This document shows positions 42,876 through 52,486 of a stretch of 64,000 nucleotides of DNA, piece by piece (the stretch's first letter is position 1; each line of letters starts with the position of its first letter). The translations under genes were made by a program, and so were the position numbers. The notes under the pieces were generated by a model, which saw only the letters and a program-made list of their open reading frames with translations, was not told the origin of the DNA and made no database searches. Origin of the DNA: a bacterium (GTDB lineage Bacteria; Patescibacteriota; Gracilibacteria; BD1-5; UBA6164); the NCBI GenBank assembly GCA_024635475.1, contig JAGXIW010000001.1:62001-126000 (forward strand), in the 5' to 3' direction.

Positions 42876-43061
42876 AAAAAGAGTTAATATTTAGAAATAA
42901 GGAAATTACTTTAATACTTACTAACATCTTAGTAATATTTTTGATATTTTCAAGAGAAACTAGTATTTTTATATTGTTTTTACTGATATTTTAAAAATTA
43001 ATTATTTTTTGCTGAAAAGAAAAGCCATTAGAGAAAAACTTTACTTAATAATTCCTAAATG
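42876..43061. other. Gap without recognised gene (part of a 315-base interval)
   Basis: The interval between yggT and the FtsW/RodA-like gene spans 42876-43190. This part is AT-rich, with many stops in all frames and no hairpin of note. It probably holds the minus-strand promoter of the FtsW/RodA-like gene. The remaining part holds only the weak small ORF at 43062. Confidence 0.5.
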
Positions 43062-43178
43062 TTATAAATCACTAATTGTATAAATATAAAATTTATTATT
43101 AATTATATCTATTTTGAAAAAATATGAAAAATCTAACATAATATCTTTTTTATAATTTATTAAATCAAATTCATACAT
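43062..43178 (-). CDS. Possible small protein, unknown
   Basis: A 38-codon frame runs from ATG 43176-43178 to TAA 43062-43064. It encodes a Phe/Ile/Asp-rich peptide beginning MYEFDLINYKKD and contains no UGA-Gly. There is no recognised domain, and it could be a chance frame in AT-rich DNA. It lies 12 bases after the yggT stop in the same direction, so co-transcription is possible. Confidence 0.2.
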   Translation of the reverse strand: MYEFDLINYKKDIMLDFSYFFKIDIINNKFYIYTISDL

Positions 43179-43190
43179 AATATAAATAAT

Positions 43191-43484
43191 TTAACTTACT
43201 AAATTTTTTATTAAATCTTCAATTCATGGATTTAATAAAAATAATAATCATCTTAAAAAATATATAATTATAATAATTATAATTGGAGTAAAATCTATTG
43301 GTCAAAATGTAGTTGGGATAATTGATCTTACAAATTTATACATAGGATCTATTATATCAGCAATAAATTTAGGCCTAAAATTAATTCAAAAAAGTAATAA
43401 CCAAGAAATTATCACATCAATAAAAACAACATAAAAAATTAATTCTAAAAATATAAAAATTGCTATATAAATTATATCTAACAT
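43191..43484 (-). CDS. YggT family membrane protein
   Basis: This 97-residue protein has two hydrophobic segments typical of YggT: an N-terminal pair of helices ending in DVIISWLLL and a C-terminal one (TPIIIIIIIYFLRGLL). They are separated by the loop FIADIIDPMYKFVRSIIP, close to the family consensus DPxLxPxRxxIP. UGA supplies the Gly in TFGPIDFTP. The family is of uncertain function and has been linked to envelope or osmotic homeostasis. It follows rnc in the same direction. Confidence 0.88.
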
Positions 43485-43494
43485 ATTTTAAAAA

Positions 43495-44259
43495 TTAAGT
43501 AATAATATTTAATTTTTTATCTAAATTCTTCCACTTTTCTTTATTCTGATAAGCATTTTTTGCTGCTTCTTCTTGTGCTTTTTTCTTGCTCGAACCAAAT
43601 CAAAATCATATAATTATGTCTCATATATAAACTCATACTTTAAAATTTTTGTCGTGATCTGGTCATTCTTCTTCTAATACATCATAAGTTGGAGTTATAT
43701 CACACTCAGCTTGAGAATATTCCTGAATAAGTGATTTAAAATCCTTAAAATATTTATTTTCAAGAATATCATCTAGAGTTGTATATATATATGTATTTAT
43801 AAAAATTCTAGCACTTTCTAATCATAAATCTAAATATAAAGCTCAAATAAATGCTTCTAAAGTATTTGCTAACAAATAATCACTTTCTCTACCTCATCAC
43901 AAATCTTCTCATTTTCATAAAAATAAATAATTGCTAAAATCCAGTTCTTTTGATACTTTAGCAAGATTTCTTCACCTAACGAGTGCACTTCTTATATCAG
44001 TCAATTCTCATTCATTTTTATCTTGAAAATCATTGTATAAACTATCAGTTATAATCAATTCTAAGACTGCATCTCATAAAAATTCTAATCTCTCATTATG
44101 CTCCGAAACAAAATCAGGTCTTTCATTTACAATAGACCTATGAATAAATGATTTTATATAATTATTAATATTATTATAATTTATATCTAGTTTAGATAAG
44201 AGTAAAGAAACCTTTTCAATAACATCTTTATTCTCCATGATACTTCTTGTTACTACCAT
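43495..44259 (-). CDS. rnc: Ribonuclease III
   Basis: RNase III cleaves double-stranded RNA in rRNA and mRNA processing. The 254-residue protein has SFIHRSIVNERPDF, the catalytic HNERLEFLGDAVLELI signature near residues 54-69, DIRSALVRGRNLAKV, NTLEAFIGALYLDLG with the second acidic cluster, and a C-terminal double-stranded RNA-binding domain ending GFGFGSSKKKAQEEAAKNA. An alternative start is the ATG seven codons in. It follows nusB by 18 bases. Confidence 0.95.
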
Positions 44260-44277
44260 AACAACAATAATTATTGA

Positions 44278-44757
44278 TTAAACTCTAAATTTAAAAAATG
44301 TGAAATTATTTTTAATTTCAATAAGGTTTTTTTCTTCATTTAATTTTTCATAATCAATTAAAACATTATTTAATACACCATTTACAATTTTTTTAACAGG
44401 ATCATCAGAAAATATTTTTGCTAATTCAATAGCCTCATTTATAGAAACTTTTGCTGGAATTTCTTCTTGTAAAAAAAACATCTCAGCTAAAGCTATATAT
44501 ATAGGCAAAACATATAATAAACTCATTTTTTCAATATTGAATTTTGGAGCATATCTTTCTATAAAAACAATAAAAAGTCATTCTTTATCTAAAATGATTT
44601 TTTGCATTTCTATAAAATAAACTTTATCAATTTCTAAATTTCAATTATCAAAATAAAAGTTATCATAAAAGTTATCATCACTTATATATGTAAATCCCAA
44701 TATAAATAATTTTTGAAATAATAATCTTCTAGTTAATGTTCTTGAAATATGAGTCAT
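44278..44757 (-). CDS. nusB: Transcription antitermination factor NusB
   Basis: NusB takes part in rRNA transcription antitermination. The 159-residue all-helical protein begins [14 protein letters not shown], matching the NusB N-terminus, and has the signature [19 protein letters not shown] followed by [12 protein letters not shown] in the C-terminal half, the most conserved part of the family. The middle (about residues 25-75) is diverged and rich in Phe/Tyr. It lies between rpmF and rnc, all transcribed leftward. Confidence 0.85.
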
Positions 44758-44867
44758 AAAAAAAATAAAAAGTATAAAAGTCGATTAATTTCTCATAAAA
44801 AAAGAAAGCAGAAAGAATTATAAATCTTTATAAAACTTCCTACTTTATAAACTTTAAACTCTTTTTA

Positions 44868-45080
44868 TTATATTCTAGTTACTTTTTTAGATTTAACTTT
44901 TGGTTTCAAAACTTGTCTTCATTTATATGTTCAATCAATAGCAATAAAATGAGCTAATCAATTTCATTCTTTATTTAAAGCTGTAGTATTTTCAAGTTTT
45001 AAAGCAGTTCTTTGAATCCAAGCAGTAGTTCTAACTCTAGATCTAGACTTAGATGTCTTTTTTGTAGGAGCAAATGTCAT
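44868..45080 (-). CDS. rpmF: Ribosomal protein L32
   Basis: This 70-residue protein has the L32 N-terminus APTKKTSKSRSRVR and the C-terminal pattern GTYKGRQVLKP. The four zinc-ligand cysteines found in many L32 proteins are absent; the region reads LNKEGNGLAHFIAIDG, so this is a C-minus form. It starts the leftward group rpmF-nusB-rnc-yggT and is divergent from the MscS-like gene across a 206-base gap. Confidence 0.85.
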
Positions 45081-45090
45081 AATTTTACAA

Positions 45091-45120
45091 TTAACAATTA
45101 ATAATTAACAATTAATAATT
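45091..45120. repeat. AT-rich direct repeat near divergent promoters
   Basis: Tandem units of TTAACAATTAATAA occur at 45091-45120, with related stretches at 45254-45270, 46960-46990 and 20463-20487, each shortly before a start codon region. They could be low-complexity drift or a regulator binding site. The 206-base gap between rpmF and the MscS-like gene otherwise contains a TTGACA at 45215-45220. Confidence 0.4.
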
Positions 45121-45286
45121 ATGGATTTTTCTATCCAAATTTAATGTTTCGCAATGAATTTTATAAAAAAACTTGTAAAAAGCAAATTTTATTTTTACAA
45201 AATTGTATATTCTCTTGACAAAATATAAATATATATGTTAAGATATAATAGAAAATTAATAATTAACAATGAATAACTAATAATAT

Positions 45287-46807
45287 ATGAAAACAAAAAT
45301 AAAAATATTAACTACATTATCAATTCTAATATGTTATTTAAATACATATGCTGAAACATGAAGTAGTATTGAAGAAAAAAACATTAATACAGAGACAATA
45401 AATTATATAAATACAAATTTTACAGAGCCAAACACAAAAACAGAAGAAAGTATTAAAATAAATCTAGAAGAAGAATTTAAAAAAGATTGAATAGAACTTG
45501 ATTCTGCTATAGATGAAAACGAAGAAGATAAAACTATAGTAGATAAAGCAAATGACTTGAAAAATAAAGAATTTGAAAAACTTCTTTGAAAAACGGATGA
45601 AGAAAAAAATATCCAAGCAATTGAAATTGTACTTAAAGAACTTGAAATAAAAAAAGAATTGAATGCAACTCAATTAAGTGAAATTCAAACTAATTTAAAA
45701 GTATTACAAAAAAGTATAGAAGAAAATAATAAAAATATAAGTATATTAAAAGAATGAAAAAATATTAGAGAAATAAGTAACGAAGTAGACGAATTAGAAA
45801 AAAATAATATAGACTTACAAAAGGAATTGGATTTTAAAGAAGATTTAATTAATGATTTACAAAACAGTATTGTTTGATACAATGTACTTGAAGCAAAATA
45901 CAAGGCATTACTTGAAACTTATGTAGACACTAAAAAGGAAAAAAATGATTCTATATTAAAAAATAAAGAACAAAAAATAGTCACTTTATTTATATTTCTT
46001 ATATTATTTACAATAGCTTATATTATAAAAACATTACTTGTAAGAAATAATAAATTTATGAGAAATCGTGAAAATTTCTGAGAATATTTCAATTTAGTAT
46101 TTTGAATAACCCTAATAATATTTCTAATAATTTTTATTTTTTATTTATTCCCAGAATTATATGCACTATTGATTTTTATATCTTGATCATTAATATTTAT
46201 CAATGCTCAGGTTATATCATCATTTGTAGCAAGTATTATCCTTTTTAGAAATTTTAAAATATGAGATGTAATCAAAGTATGAACAGAAAAATGAAAAATA
46301 ATTAAAATTAACCCTTTAAGTACTATAATTAAAAGAATAAACGATTACTGAGTATTGGAAAATGAAGAAATAAATATACCCAATATCGATTTAATAAAAG
46401 AAAAAGTAACTCTTGCTAAAAATTCACTTATTAAAGAAAATATATTTAATATAATTCTTTCATTAAATTGAGAAAAAGATTTATTTGAAATTATTGATAA
46501 CATAAAAGAAAATATTCTATTAAAAATGCTTAAGGAAAAATTAAATACCCTAAACCCTCTAAGTACAGATACATTTAAAACAAAATACGAACATATAGAT
46601 TCAGATAAAATAAAAATTACATTTTATTGGTTATGAAGTAGTGAATTAAATAGAAGAATTGAGAAACAAATTATTCAATATATAAAAGAATTTACATATT
46701 TTGATAAAGATTTATCTAATAATAATAACAAAAATAACTCAAGCACTTCTGAAAAACTAGATTGATATAGAAGAGCATCAATAATTCAAGAAGAAATAGA
46801 TTCATAA
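45287..46807 (+). CDS. MscS-like mechanosensitive channel with coiled-coil N-terminus
   Basis: This 506-residue protein has a signal peptide (residues about 5-22), an acidic extracytoplasmic region with a long coiled coil (about 80-220), at least three transmembrane helices (about 232-340) and an MscS beta domain. The pore and beta region shows INAQVISSFVASIILFRNFKIGDVIKVG, then INIPN and a cytoplasmic domain to the C-terminus. It belongs to the MscS family but has an unusually large coiled-coil N-terminus. Two cell-wall 3D-domain genes follow, suggesting an envelope-stress or wall-remodelling group. Confidence 0.82.
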
Positions 46808-46996
46808 CTATCAATACATTATTGTCAATACATAAAAACTTGTAATATATTTTTTACAATTATAATATTGCTCATAATTTATTTTTTAATTAATATAAAT
46901 AGCTTATAGTTACAATTAAAACAAACTAGTTAATAGAATAAAGACTGACAAACTAAAATTTATTAATTATTAATTGTTAATTATTAGTTATCTATT

Positions 46997-47959
46997 ATGT
47001 TATATCGACTGATCAACAAAGTTATATATATAGGAATATTTTTTCTTTTAACTTTTTCTCAAGTAAATTCATATTCTTGAGAAATAAATACATCAAATTC
47101 ATATCTAATTAACAACAAAATTGAGGCTATCCAAAAAATAGACTTAGTTATTACTGGATATTATTCTCCCCTACCAGATCAAAAAAAATATATAACTGGT
47201 AGTTATGAAAAAGAAATCGCTTTAAATGGTGATTGAGTTTGAATGGCTTCTTGAAAGAAAGTCTTTACTTGAGCAATTGCTGCCCCAAAAAAGTATGATT
47301 TTTGAACTAAAATATACATAGAATGATATTGAATATGAGTTGTAGAAGATAGATGATGAAAAATAATAGATGATGAACATACGAGAATTGATATATGGAT
47401 GTGATATGGTGATGAATGATTACAAAGAGCAATTAATTGGTGATCAAGAAAAAGTGTATGATATATAGTTTCTCCTGATACTAATATTAATTTTAATTTC
47501 TGAGAACCTATTAATTTTGAAACTTATTATAATACAGACAAAAAAATAACTTTAACTCCAGAATCAGATGAAAATGAAGTTAAAAAAGCTCAAGAGTATT
47601 TTAAAGAAATATTATATTATTATGGTGAAATTGATTGAAAATATGAAAATATAAAACCTACTATAGTAAAATATCAACTACAAAAATGAATAATACAATC
47701 TAAAGATGAAGAAGTAGCTTGATATGTATGACCAAAAACTAATTCTGAACTGAATAAAGATTTAAATAATAAAAATTCTTTAGATAAAAAAGAAAAAGAA
47801 AAAATACTGCAAAAAGTTTTAGTTATACAAAAAAAACTTTGAAGTAAATATGAACTAAAAGTAAAAAAACTACTAGAAAAGATAAAAGTTCTTCAAAATA
47901 AAGATACTTTGGATATAAAAATAAAAATAAAACTTGATTACTTAGAAATTATATTGTAA
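46997..47959 (+). CDS. 3D-domain cell-wall protein
   Basis: This 320-residue protein has a signal peptide (residues about 7-26). A 3D domain at about 50-165 has an N-terminal VITGYYSPLPDQKKY, GTKIYIEGYGIGVVEDRGG and RIDIWMGYGDEGLQRAINWG, containing the conserved aspartates of lytic transglycosylase-like 3D domains. A divergent peptidoglycan-binding-like module (YYYGEIDGKYENI, QLQKGII) follows, and then a Lys-rich coiled tail. It is probably an exported peptidoglycan-cleaving or -binding enzyme. It is paralogous to the next gene. Confidence 0.82.
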
Positions 47960-48085
47960 TTATTAAATTTTAGCATTTTTGACTAAAAAAAATAATTATG
48001 TTATAATAAATAAGAATACAAGCATTAAGTATTTGAGATAATAATATAACTTAAAAACTTAATTTTATATTTTAATAAACTAATT

Positions 48086-49534
48086 TTGGTAAATCGATTA
48101 TTGATAGCACTATTTTTATTTATAAGTTTTAGTAATTTTTTACTAAAAGCTAGTGCTGATGAAACACAACATTATATTGTAACTGCATATTATTCTCCTC
48201 TTCCAGATCAGAAGTATTATCTAAAATGAAATTATGAGGATGAAATCAAACTAAACTGAAGATGAATAAGATGAGCATCATGACTTGAAGTATTTAACTG
48301 AATGTTTGCCTGACCTAACAAATACCCTTTTTGAACTAAAATGTACTTGGAATGAATATGAACTTGAATAATAGCAGATAGATGATGAGCTATAGTAGCG
48401 GCTTGAGAAAGATGATATGAAGTAGATAGAATAGATGTATGGATGTGATATTGAGACGAATGATTAAAAAAAGCTTTATCTTGGTGAAAAAGAAAAGTAT
48501 CATGAAAAATAATAGAAATGTGATCTAATTCAAATATATGAGTAAATTTTACAAGCTCTAATATTAATCTATCTAAAATAAATAAAGAAGAAATATATAG
48601 AATAAATATCTGACCTGAATCAAGTAAAGATAATTTGAAAATACTTCAAACAAAACTAAAGGAAGTATGATTATATAAATGAGAAATTGATTGAAAATAT
48701 AATAATGAGTTAAAAAATACCTTAATAAACTTTCAAATAGCAAATTGAATTATAAAATCTGAAAATACTTATTGAGCTTGATATTGGGGGGCAAAAACTA
48801 GAGAAAAACTTGCAAGTAAAGAAAAAGAATTAACTAGTAAAAATATAAAAGTATCAAAAGTAGAAAATAATGATCAAAAAAATAAAAAGGAAATTATTTC
48901 ATTACCAAAAGATATATTTTCTACATATGTAAGTCCTGAATCAAATAAAAATGATATAATTGCTCTTCAAAATAAATTGAAAGAAATGTGATTATATAAT
49001 TGAGGAATTAGTTGAAGATATGGTGATATACAAAAAGTTATATTAAATTATCAATTAGATAAAAAAATCATTTCTAGTAAAACTGAAACTTGAGCATGAT
49101 ACTTTTGACCTAAAACAAGAGAATTACTTAAAAAAGATTATTCTTGATTTTTAGTAAAAAAAGACCTAGAAGAAAGGGATAGGAGAAAACTTGAAGAACT
49201 AAAAAATCTGGCTTTAAAACAAGCAGATGAAACAATGTGAAAAATATGAACTCCAAAAATATGAGAAACATCTAAAAATGTAAGAGAATTACAGAAAGTA
49301 CTTACTACTCTTTGATATTTTGAATGAAAAGATACTGCAATCTATGGAGACAAGACAAAAGAAAGTGTATTTAAATTCCAAATAGATAAAAAACTACTTT
49401 CAAAAGCAACTGATCCTTGAGCTTGAAAAATATGAGAAAAAACTAAAACAGAAATAAAAAAAGAACTTGCAAATTTAATAACAGAAAAAAAAGTTAAAGA
49501 ATTGAAATCAGTAGCTATGAATTACAAAAAATAA
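48086..49534 (+). CDS. 3D-domain protein with three peptidoglycan-binding modules
   Basis: This 482-residue paralogue of the upstream gene has a signal peptide (residues about 4-24), TAYYSPLPDQKYYL, GTKMYLEGIGTGIIADRGGA and RIDVWMGYGDEGLKKALSWG forming the 3D domain. Three PG_binding_1-like modules follow (LQTKLKEVGLYKGEIDGKY, LQNKLKEMGLYNGGISGRY, LQKVLTTLGYFEGKDT). No ATG fits; TTG at 48086 places the signal peptide correctly. A strong terminator follows. It is likely to act on peptidoglycan outside the membrane. Confidence 0.85.
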
Positions 49535-49540
49535 ATTCAA

Positions 49541-49583
49541 AAAAAAAAAATAACCTAAATCATTTGATTTAGGTTATTTTTTT
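49541..49583. terminator. Bidirectional intrinsic terminator
   Basis: Arms AAAAATAACCTAAATC and GATTTAGGTTATTTTT enclose a short loop and have A/T runs on both sides. The hairpin lies between the convergent 3D-domain gene and the gene at 49588. Confidence 0.9.
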
Positions 49584-49587
49584 AAAA

Positions 49588-50043
49588 TTATTGTTGTTGT
49601 AATTCAGCTTGGTATTGAATAATTGCATTTGATGATTCTCAATATAAAACCCAACATAACAAACCTAATTGTTTTTTTGTAAATAAATTTATATCATTAA
49701 TTCATAAATCAGATTTATTTGTTGAAATAGTTGAATAAAAATTAGATAGATAAAAATGTTTTCTATCATTGAGAATATTAATATCACCTAGTTTGTGTTT
49801 TTTAATATATTCTGAAAATAAAACTTTTATTGCATCTCAATCAAGTATATTTAAACGAGAATATATATTAGAATCCTGTTCTTGTGATTTATGCTCGCCG
49901 GTAGTAATCTTACCAACTTTATTAGCAAAAATAGATCATGTTTCAGCTAATTGTTCGCTTGCTTCAGTCCTTTCTTCTCTATATGTTTCTCATAATCATA
50001 AAGATCAATCAGATACTCAAGTTTTTCAATCTATAGGTGGCAT
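49588..50043 (-). CDS. Conserved hypothetical, unknown
   Basis: This 151-residue soluble protein has no recognised domain. It has a Gly-rich N-terminus with many UGA codons (PPIDGKTGVSDGSLGLGE), an acidic/polar middle and a C-terminal helical part (DINLFTKKQLGLLCWVLYGE) ending in QQQ. There is no signal peptide or membrane helix. It stands alone between a terminator and a divergent glycosylase gene. The reading frame is supported only by its length and by UGA at Gly-like positions. Confidence 0.6.
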
Positions 50044-50216
50044 ATTAATTTCTTTTAAAAAATAAAATAGTCTTTTAAGATAACAGTAAATATACTATAC
50101 ATAGTAAAATATTATCTAAAAAAGTCAAATTATTTTTTTCACTTTTTTATTTTTTTGTTATTTTTTTATTATCGTTTATAATCAAATAAAATTCATTACT
50201 TATTTTTTTCATTTTT

Positions 50217-50957
50217 ATGCAAAAACTTTATAACTTGCTTCAAAACTATACTTTACAAGATGCTTTGAAATTAGAAAGAGAAGATCCTCAATATAAATCT
50301 CTTGAAAAACTTTATCAAAGTTTACAAGATAAAAATCTATTTTTATGACTTATAATTGCTAATTCTATAGTTTGTTATCAGCTATCAAGTACATGAGAAA
50401 AGTACTGGGAAGAATTCAGTAAAAGTACAAGTGATTATTTTTCAGAACAAATACAAGGAAGATTCCCTTCTTCAAGGGAATGACAATCAATTCAAATAAT
50501 CACATTTTTAAAACAATTTTTACCAAATTCAAAATGAAATAAAAGACTTTTAGAAATCAAAATAAAAAGACTTGAAAAACTTGAATGATTTATTGATATA
50601 TTTTTAAATAATACAGATTATTATAGTTGAAATCTAATAATTCTAAGAAATGAATTAACAAATACTATGAATCAAAAAAAAGATGCAAAAACGATAGTTT
50701 TTGCGATTAAAATGGTGATGTATGGGATAGATATAGATAAAAGATGAAAGAAAAATGAAAAAAGTAATAAAGAACAATCACTAGATGACATCTCTATTCC
50801 AATTGATTCTAGATTAATTAATATTTTTGGAGTATACAAAGAAGATTACACTGATATAAAAAAGTTTTATAGAGATCTATCTATAAAACTTGATATTCCG
50901 GAAATTCATCTTGATGCTATTTTATGGATTAATTATGAAAAACTTATACAAAAATAA
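50217..50957 (+). CDS. Archaeal-type 8-oxoguanine DNA glycosylase (AGOG-like)
   Basis: This 246-residue protein resembles AGOG N-glycosylase/DNA lyases, which remove 8-oxoguanine and nick the strand. The region DAKTIVFAIKMVMYG near residue 165 holds the candidate catalytic lysine and DDISIPIDSRLINIFG the conserved aspartate, in the helix-hairpin-helix layout of the family. Residues about 79-90 (IQGRFPSSREGQS) come from a short palindromic repeat identical to an intergenic copy at 38418-38451, inserted in frame. A TATAAT at 50177-50182 may be its -10 box. A terminator overlaps its stop. Confidence 0.75.
50453..50486. repeat. Short palindromic repeat inside the glycosylase gene
   Basis: This copy is identical to 38418-38451 over 34 bases and is translated as QGRFPSSREGQ. 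Its TGA is read as Gly in the glycosylase frame; in the standard code it would be a stop in that frame. Confidence 0.92.
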
Positions 50958-50986
50958 AGTCAGTTTTTAGAAACTGACTTTATTTT
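50951..50986. terminator. Bidirectional terminator
   Basis: Sixteen-base arms AAAATAAAGTCAGTTT and AAACTGACTTTATTTT enclose TTAG. The hairpin overlaps the stop codons of both convergent genes (50957 and 50986). Confidence 0.9.
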
Positions 50987-51231
50987 TAAAATTTAAAATC
51001 TTTAAAATCTTCATGAAATAATTTTAAAAGTACAATTATAGCAACTCAAATTAATATAGATAAAAAATTGGATAATGTAAAATTATCCTGAAAAAAATAC
51101 AAGTCCAGAATATTCCAAAAACCTCTCCAAATCATAATTACAGAAAGAGTGATTACGAGTAATTTCATATCACTAAAGACATATACCATCTTTTTTTTAA
51201 TAGGATTTTTTTTCTTGAATGGGTTTTTCAT
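50986..51231 (-). CDS. Small two-helix membrane protein, unknown
   Basis: This 81-residue protein begins with a strongly basic segment (KNPFKKKNPIKKK) and has two hydrophobic helices (residues about 22-45 and 53-70), then an acidic/Phe C-terminus. It lies 27 bases downstream of the 388-residue gene and is likely co-transcribed. The basic N-terminus predicts that it faces the cytoplasm. No family is recognised. Confidence 0.6.
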
Positions 51232-51258
51232 AAGGTGGTAATTATTGGTAATTTTAAT

Positions 51259-52425
51259 TTATGCTACAATTTCTTTTTGTTTAGTTTCTTTTTCTATAGG
51301 TAATTGATTTTTCTTTTCATCTAAGAATTTTTTAAATCAAGGTAAAATTTTTATTAGATTTTGATCTAAAGTTAATTTTTCAGTTTCACAATATTCTTTA
51401 ATATACGGAATCAATAATAACGATAAATCATCTGTATTTTTCATAATATCAGTCAATTTCAATGTTTTTAAATTTTTAAATTCATTATTATTTGCAGAAT
51501 ATAAATTTAATATTGTATCTATTTCTTTAACTTGCTTATCTAATTTTTGCATTTCAGAAATTATTTTAGTATTTTTATCTACTTGTTCACTTGTTTTACT
51601 ACCATCTTTACTCTTTTCGTCAGTACTAACAACTATTTCTTCTTTAGATTTTTCTTCTATTATAAAACCAGCTGAATTTAACTTTTTATAAAACTCTTTA
51701 AAATCTGGTGGATCTACTTCTTTTGCACCTACTTCATTAAATTCTATTATTTTTCCTGGAATTGGAGGTAAATCTTTTCAATCTTTATCTTTATTTATTA
51801 TTTCTGGTCATTGTATTTGTCAGTTATTATTAAGTACATTTATCCAAAAATCTTTTTTAGTAACATCAATTCATTTTTCTCTACATTTATCCAAAAATGG
51901 TTCCATTTTAGAAGGATCTAATGTAGATAAATCTTTATCTCTAAATATTTCTATTTCTCAATTATTAATTCACTCTTCTGAATCTGATGTCTTTCAATAA
52001 GTTTTCAGATTATCCACAGAATGTTTATCTTGTCTATCTTCTTTTGTAAATCATTTAAATAAACTATTTACTGTGTCTTGATCAATTTTTAATGTATCTA
52101 CTAAAAATTTTTGTATCCATGCTACAAAAGCTAAAATCATTCATTCCATAATAGGACTAGAATCCATTTTTTCTTTCATAGTTTCTGCTACTTTTTTAGC
52201 TGCTTCTCATTGTGATTTTTCAGCATTGTTTGATTGTAAAAAATCTTCTTTTAAAATTCAAAGTCATTTTTGGGCATCATAAGTAACTTCTTTTTTTTGA
52301 ATTCAATATTTTTCATCTAATATACTTTTAATATCCTCAGGTATATTTATACTTGAATTTTTTTCTTTATTTTCATCTATTTTTAAAGGAGTAACATAAT
52401 CTGTCTTTTTTTCAAGTTCACTCAT
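51259..52425 (-). CDS. Hypothetical cytoplasmic-like protein, unknown
   Basis: This 388-residue, highly charged protein has one weakly hydrophobic stretch near residue 95 (PIMEGMILAFVAWIQKFL) that could be a membrane or amphipathic helix. The rest is Lys/Glu/Asp-rich, including a GKDLPPIPGKIIEFNEVGAKEVDPPD linker in outline and a helical C-terminal third. No domain is recognised. It is downstream of the 667-residue gene (61-base gap), suggesting a shared operon and perhaps a shared complex. Confidence 0.65.
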
Positions 52426-52486
52426 AACTATTTAATTAAACTATAAACTATATTAATTTTACCATATATTTTTTTGTAAAGCAAAT

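Noticed and set aside
45215-45249. Consensus promoter upstream of the MscS-like gene
   Set aside because: TTGACA at 45215 and TATAAT at 45244 are 23 bases apart, too far for a standard sigma-70 promoter, so no promoter was listed.
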